From Fibrobacter sp. UWB13 (GTDB lineage Bacteria; Fibrobacterota; Fibrobacteria; Fibrobacterales; Fibrobacteraceae): a stretch of DNA of 64,000 nt. The stretch covers positions 124,001-188,000 of the forward strand of contig NZ_FXAX01000004.1 of the NCBI RefSeq assembly GCF_900177805.1. The letters run 5' to 3'. Below, one piece after another: positions 60,762 through 64,000 of this stretch. A program made the translations under genes and the position numbers. Numbering within the stretch: position 1 is the first letter of the stretch; the number at the start of each line of letters is the position of its first letter. The notes beneath the pieces were generated by a model. That model did no database searches, had not been told where the DNA came from, and saw only the letters and a list, made by a program, of their open reading frames with translations.

Positions 60762-60800
60762 AAAAAAAGCGGATGCAAACCCGAGAGCCTGCATCCGCCA
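60762..60800 (-). terminator. Terminator of nuoA
   Basis: Minus strand GCGGATGCA ... TGCATCCGC then TTTTTTTA. Confidence 0.85.
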
Positions 60801-60831
60801 TTTTGAGATAGAATAATCAACGGTTTAAGGA

Positions 60832-61224
60832 TTAGTCCTTAACGCTGTTCCAGTCCAACACACCCTTCTTCAAGAGGTAGATGTAACCGGCTTCGAGAAT
60901 CAGGAGGAAGCCAAGGAGGATGAACAGCAATTCCCAGCCGCCAGCGAGGAACTGGATGGTCCAGGGATAAATAAAGGCGACTTCGAGGTCAAACACCAAG
61001 AAGAGCATAGCCACCATGTAATATTTTACCGGATAGCGCTCGTTTGCCGTACCGGAAACGTGAGCAAGGCCACATTCGTAAGCAGAACCCTTAATAAGGG
61101 TATGCTTGATCTTGCCCGGGTGCAAAACCCAGTTGGCGACGAGAAGAACTGTGGGGATGCAGAGAGCCATGATCACAAGGATCGTCATGGCGAAGGTGGT
61201 GTCGAAAATTTCAACATTGCTCAT
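60832..61224 (-). CDS. nuoA: NADH-quinone oxidoreductase subunit A
   Basis: A 130-aa three-helix subunit of complex I. The signature is clear: SAYECGLAHVSGTANERYPV, KYYMVAMLFLVFDLEVAFIY, PW, with the conserved acidic residues in the FDLE stretch. ATG 61224 (MSNVEIFD) is preferred; the open frame extends 15 codons more. No nuoB or other nuo gene follows: a terminator and then a plus-strand barrel gene are downstream, so this copy is alone. TATCTTTG (61233-61240) lies 8 bases upstream of the ATG, without Shine-Dalgarno. Confidence 0.9.
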   Translation of the reverse strand: MSNVEIFDTTFAMTILVIMALCIPTVLLVANWVLHPGKIKHTLIKGSAYECGLAHVSGTANERYPVKYYMVAMLFLVFDLEVAFIYPWTIQFLAGGWELLFILLGFLLILEAGYIYLLKKGVLDWNSVKD

Positions 61225-61232
61225 AGTGATTC

Positions 61233-61240
61233 CAAAGATA
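61233..61240 (-). promoter_or_regulatory. TAnnTTTG promoter element of nuoA
   Basis: TATCTTTG on the minus strand, 8 bases before the nuoA ATG. Confidence 0.6.
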
Positions 61241-61279
61241 GTAAAAAAGTTTTTGCTACAGCAAACCATTTTTGTAAAC

Positions 61280-61287
61280 TATATTTG
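61280..61287 (+). promoter_or_regulatory. TAnnTTTG promoter element of the second TIGR02145 gene
   Basis: TATATTTG; the hexamer ends 8 bases before ATG 61294. It is divergent from the nuoA element 40 bases away. Confidence 0.6.
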
Positions 61288-61293
61288 GTAATC

Positions 61294-62193
61294 ATGAAGA
61301 AAAATCTCCTTTCTTTCGTTATTGTAGGGGCCTCCACCCTCTTTTTCGGCTGTTCGGACGATCCAAGTCCAATGGCACCTCCTGTCTCCATCACTAGTTC
61401 TTCCTCTGTCGTTTCGCCAACATCGTCCTCCATTTCCAATCCGGGAGATTCTACGATTGTCATCGGCGTCAGAGACACAACTGAAAAGCACCAGACAGTA
61501 ACCGTTCCCAGTCAATCGAGCGTCCAGCACCCTGACATGGTGGACGAAAGCCAGACGTACTGCATCTGGACCGCAGGTTGCGAAGCTACGGTGAAGCCGC
61601 CTTCATCCTCCTCCAAGGCAACACCGGTTGCAAAGAGTTCCTCCAGCAATAACGGCATTACCATCGACACGCCCGAAAACAAGGAACCCGTCGTCCAAGG
61701 TCTCCAGATGACCGACACGCGTGACAACCAGACTTACACCCTTATTCAAGTTGGCACAAAGCTCTGGATGGCACAGGACATCAATTACGCTATCGCCAAC
61801 AGCGAATGCTACAACGAATCCGACGCCAACTGCGCAACAAACGGAAGACTTTACACATTCAACGGCGCCCAGAAGGCATGCCCGACCGGTTGGCGCCTTC
61901 CGAGCCGCGAAGAAGCTCAAACAGCTATTAACAACGAAGCTATGCCTTGGAGCTATAGCGGACGCTGCAAGGACGGCGACTGCAACTTCATGGGTGACAT
62001 GGGCTTCCACTGGACATCCGGAACTCCGGAATCCGGCGACAAGAAATTCGACGAAAACGGCGGAACAAACGGAGCACTCATCATCGTGGAGAAATCTCCC
62101 GAATATGTCAAGGACAAGGAAGGCGAAGATAGATTGTTCTTCCAGGTCGACTCCAAGACAAAGCGCTTCAGCGTCCGCTGCGTCCAGGATTAA
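61294..62193 (+). CDS. Lipoprotein with TIGR02145 (F. succinogenes major paralogous) domain
   Basis: A 299-aa lipoprotein. Signal peptide and lipobox TLFFGCSDDP (Cys20), Ser-rich linkers, then the TIGR02145 domain from about residue 140: DNQTYTLIQVGTKLWMAQDI, CATNGRLYTFNGAQKACPTG, WRLPSREEAQ, GDMGFHWTSGTPESGDKKFD and RFSVRCVQD. It shares the CxDD pattern after the lipidated Cys with three other lipoproteins in the window. The frame is open far upstream, but only ATG 61294 begins a signal peptide. Confidence 0.85.
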   Translation: MKKNLLSFVIVGASTLFFGCSDDPSPMAPPVSITSSSSVVSPTSSSISNPGDSTIVIGVRDTTEKHQTVTVPSQSSVQHPDMVDESQTYCIWTAGCEATVKPPSSSSKATPVAKSSSSNNGITIDTPENKEPVVQGLQMTDTRDNQTYTLIQVGTKLWMAQDINYAIANSECYNESDANCATNGRLYTFNGAQKACPTGWRLPSREEAQTAINNEAMPWSYSGRCKDGDCNFMGDMGFHWTSGTPESGDKKFDENGGTNGALIIVEKSPEYVKDKEGEDRLFFQVDSKTKRFSVRCVQD

Positions 62194-62217
62194 CCAACGA
62201 TTTTCCTCCTTACAACA

Positions 62218-62250
62218 AAGACTCCGCGCGAGCGGAGTCTTTTCCTTTTT
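62218..62250 (+). terminator. Terminator of the second TIGR02145 gene
   Basis: GACTCCGC-GCGA-GCGGAGTC then TTTTCCTTTTT. Confidence 0.85.
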
Positions 62251-62290
62251 CAGCAAGAACCGCCCCCTCAACTTTACTAAATTCCCTCTT

Positions 62291-63694
62291 ATGCTACGTT
62301 CAAAGTACCAGATGCTCACGGACTCGCTTTCCGAGAACATTTTCAAGACGAGGACCCAGGCCAACCCGATCATGCTGGTGGTGCTCGCCTATCTTCTACT
62401 CATTGCGATTGGCACCGGGCTTTTAAGTCTCCCCGCATCCACCACTCGCCCCATAGATTTTATCGAAGCCTTTTTCACATCGATGTCTGCCGTCTGCGTC
62501 ACCGGACTTTCCGTTGTCGACATTTCTTCTACATATACAGATACAGGCCACTGGTTCATCATCGTCCTCATGCAGCTTGGCGGACTCGGTATCATGACCG
62601 CATCTACAACACTTATCTTGCTTGCCGGCATGCATCCAGGATTTAGCCACCAGTCCGTATTCTTCTCCGAATTCACGCAAGAAGGAAACATCGACGCAGG
62701 TCGCATCCTCAAGGCAGTCATCCCATTTACATTTGTTCTGGAACTCATCGGCGGCACCGTCTACTTCACGCAGTTCGAATCTATGGAAATGTACGACCGC
62801 ATTTTATGCTCTGTTTTCCAGGCAGTCAGTTCATTCTGCGGTGTAGGATTTACGTTGTTCCCCAACTCGCTCGAAGGTTTCCAGTACAACCCCGTCATGA
62901 ACATCACCACCTGCATCCTCGTACTGGCAGGCGGTTTCGGGTTCCTTGCCATTGCAGAGCTGCGCTACATCTTCGACTTCAGCCACAAGGAAATCCGCCG
63001 CGTTTCTTTGCACACCCGCATTGCGACTTACGGCACCATCATCGTCATCGTCGCAAGCATTCTCGTCTTCTCGTTCACCGAATGGAACAACCTCTTTAGC
63101 GGACACACCATAGGCGAAAACGCACAATCCGTATTATTCATGGCGTTCACAAGCCGCACGGCAGGACTCAACTCCTTGAACATTCCTGACCTCACGCAGG
63201 CATCGCTCTTCTTCTTTATCATCATCATGTTCATCGGCGCAAACCCTGGTAGCTGTGGGGGTGGCATCAAGATTACGACCGCAGCAGTCATCGGGCTTTT
63301 GGGCATAAACAGACTCCTCGGCAGAGAAAAGACTCAAGTCATGGGTCGCACCATCCCGAACAACACCGTCGATAAGGCAATTCGAATTTTCGTCGTCGCC
63401 ATGGTTGTGATTGCTGCGGCAACGCTCATTCTCCTCTGCACCGAAATTCCCTCCGGCACAGCCTACTCCGCCAACAGCACGCCATTCCTCAAAATTCTGT
63501 TCGAAGTCGTGAGCGCTTATGCCACATGCGGACTTTCGATGGGACTTACCGAAGAACTCACCACGGTCGGGAAAATCGTCATCTGCTGCGTGATGTTCAT
63601 CGGACGAATGGGACCATTGTTCCTGATTTCGGCAGTCGCAGGCAAGCTTCAGGACACCGCTTATTACGCCGAAGAAGATATAATGGTCGGTTAA
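62291..63694 (+). CDS. Potassium uptake protein, TrkH/KtrB family
   Basis: A 467-aa inner-membrane potassium translocating subunit. Selectivity-loop regions: AVCVTGLSVVD, FCGVGFTLFP, SRTAGLNSLN and YATCGLSMGL, each with the key Gly; the regulatory GGGIKITTAAV segment lies between. Length fits KtrB/TrkH. ATG 62291 (MLRSKYQMLT) is chosen though the frame is open 190 codons upstream through the previous gene. TAAATT lies 7 bases before it. The RCK partner gene follows after 20 bases. Confidence 0.9.
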   Translation: MLRSKYQMLTDSLSENIFKTRTQANPIMLVVLAYLLLIAIGTGLLSLPASTTRPIDFIEAFFTSMSAVCVTGLSVVDISSTYTDTGHWFIIVLMQLGGLGIMTASTTLILLAGMHPGFSHQSVFFSEFTQEGNIDAGRILKAVIPFTFVLELIGGTVYFTQFESMEMYDRILCSVFQAVSSFCGVGFTLFPNSLEGFQYNPVMNITTCILVLAGGFGFLAIAELRYIFDFSHKEIRRVSLHTRIATYGTIIVIVASILVFSFTEWNNLFSGHTIGENAQSVLFMAFTSRTAGLNSLNIPDLTQASLFFFIIIMFIGANPGSCGGGIKITTAAVIGLLGINRLLGREKTQVMGRTIPNNTVDKAIRIFVVAMVVIAAATLILLCTEIPSGTAYSANSTPFLKILFEVVSAYATCGLSMGLTEELTTVGKIVICCVMFIGRMGPLFLISAVAGKLQDTAYYAEEDIMVG

Positions 63695-63714
63695 CTTAAT
63701 ACTATATTTAAATT

Positions 63715-64000
63715 ATGGCTTCTAGACAATTCGTGATTATCGGTCTTGGGAATTCGGCAAACTACCTTGCCCGTCATTTGACGTCGCTCGGTCATGACAT
63801 CATGGTCATCGACTCTCATCCCGAAAAAGTCCAAGACTTCGCCAGCATGGTCTCGCAAGCCGTTGTCGCCGACAGCACCCGCAAAAAGCAGCTCGCCTCC
63901 ATCCCGTCATTAACCAAGGCGGATAGCGTTATCGTCTGCATCGGTAGCAACCTGGAAGCATCCCTCCTCACCATCCTGAACCTAAAGGAACTCGGAGTCA
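63715..64000 (+). CDS. Potassium uptake regulatory subunit, TrkA/KtrA RCK family (partial)
   Basis: The first 95 codons of an RCK protein: MASRQFVIIGLGNSANYLAR with the Rossmann GLGNSA loop, HDIMVIDSHPEKVQDFAS with the ribose-binding Asp, then AVVADSTRKKQL and SVIVCIGSNLEASLLTILNL. It binds nucleotides and gates the TrkH/KtrB pore encoded 20 bases upstream. The gene runs off the right edge. TATATT (63703-63708) lies 6 bases before the ATG and may give a separate leaderless start inside the operon. Confidence 0.9.
   Translation, partial: MASRQFVIIGLGNSANYLARHLTSLGHDIMVIDSHPEKVQDFASMVSQAVVADSTRKKQLASIPSLTKADSVIVCIGSNLEASLLTILNLKELGV

Noticed and set aside
61721-62290. 190-codon N-terminal extension of TrkH
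   Set aside because: It runs out of frame through the TIGR02145 gene and its terminator and is compositionally unlike the membrane protein.
1-64000. CRISPR arrays, insertion sequences, prophage, integron or rRNA
   Set aside because: No regularly spaced repeats, transposase, integrase, phage structural gene or rRNA sequence was seen in either strand.

Overview
The window looks like a chromosomal segment of a Fibrobacter-type bacterium (Fibrobacterota, close to the rumen cellulose degrader Fibrobacter succinogenes). The grounds are secreted GH9 and GH5 cellulases, two proteins with the Fibrobacter succinogenes major paralogous domain (TIGR02145), Ser-rich lipoproteins, T9SS-like C-terminal tails, many outer-membrane beta-barrels and lipid A synthesis (lpxA). 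No plasmid, phage, rRNA or CRISPR signature was seen. One tRNA (Val, anticodon CAC) is present.

Layout. 1-2.6 kb: ftsY (cut by the window edge), clpP, aroD, a PTS IIA protein, tRNA-Val. 2.6-8.6 kb: a TolC-type channel, a NYN/LOTUS RNA-binding protein and two tandem CE1-like esterases. 8.7-16.8 kb: housekeeping and metabolism (hexose-phosphate mutase, cupin, membrane proteins, lysA, a Lys/Ala-rich protein ending in a glycogen-binding CBM48 domain, rpe, a pabB-pabC fusion). 16.9-29.6 kb: a polysaccharide block with a GH9 cellulase, a six-gene minus-strand operon and a divergent GH5 cellulase. 29.6-38.2 kb: lpxA, a GT2 glycosyltransferase, an ECF sigma-propeller-lipoprotein-cca operon and dsbD. 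38.3-52.7 kb: a glgM-like glycogen synthase, two Ser-rich alpha/beta-hydrolase lipoproteins, folE, a nitroreductase, argA, an FKBP lipoprotein, folD with an AlgJ/X-like gene, a SIR2-like gene, phosphatases and a large lipoprotein. 53-64 kb: ackA, a 1026-aa adhesin-like protein, uup, a BamA-type barrel, a solitary nuoA, a second TIGR02145 lipoprotein, trkH and the start of trkA.

The strongest candidate for an undescribed system is the operon at 18.9-28.1 kb. It encodes a secreted CBM11-like protein, three large related outer-membrane barrels, a lipoprotein and a GH18 protein whose catalytic Glu is Gln. It is divergent from the GH5 cellulase across a 327-bp region holding two identical 17-bp repeats. 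It may form a surface complex that binds or imports glycans.

A second window-wide observation concerns transcription. Many genes without a ribosome-binding site carry TAnnTTT(G) 6-9 bases before the ATG. This resembles the Bacteroidetes -7 promoter element and suggests frequent leaderless mRNAs. Dispersed hairpin repeats sit between many genes.
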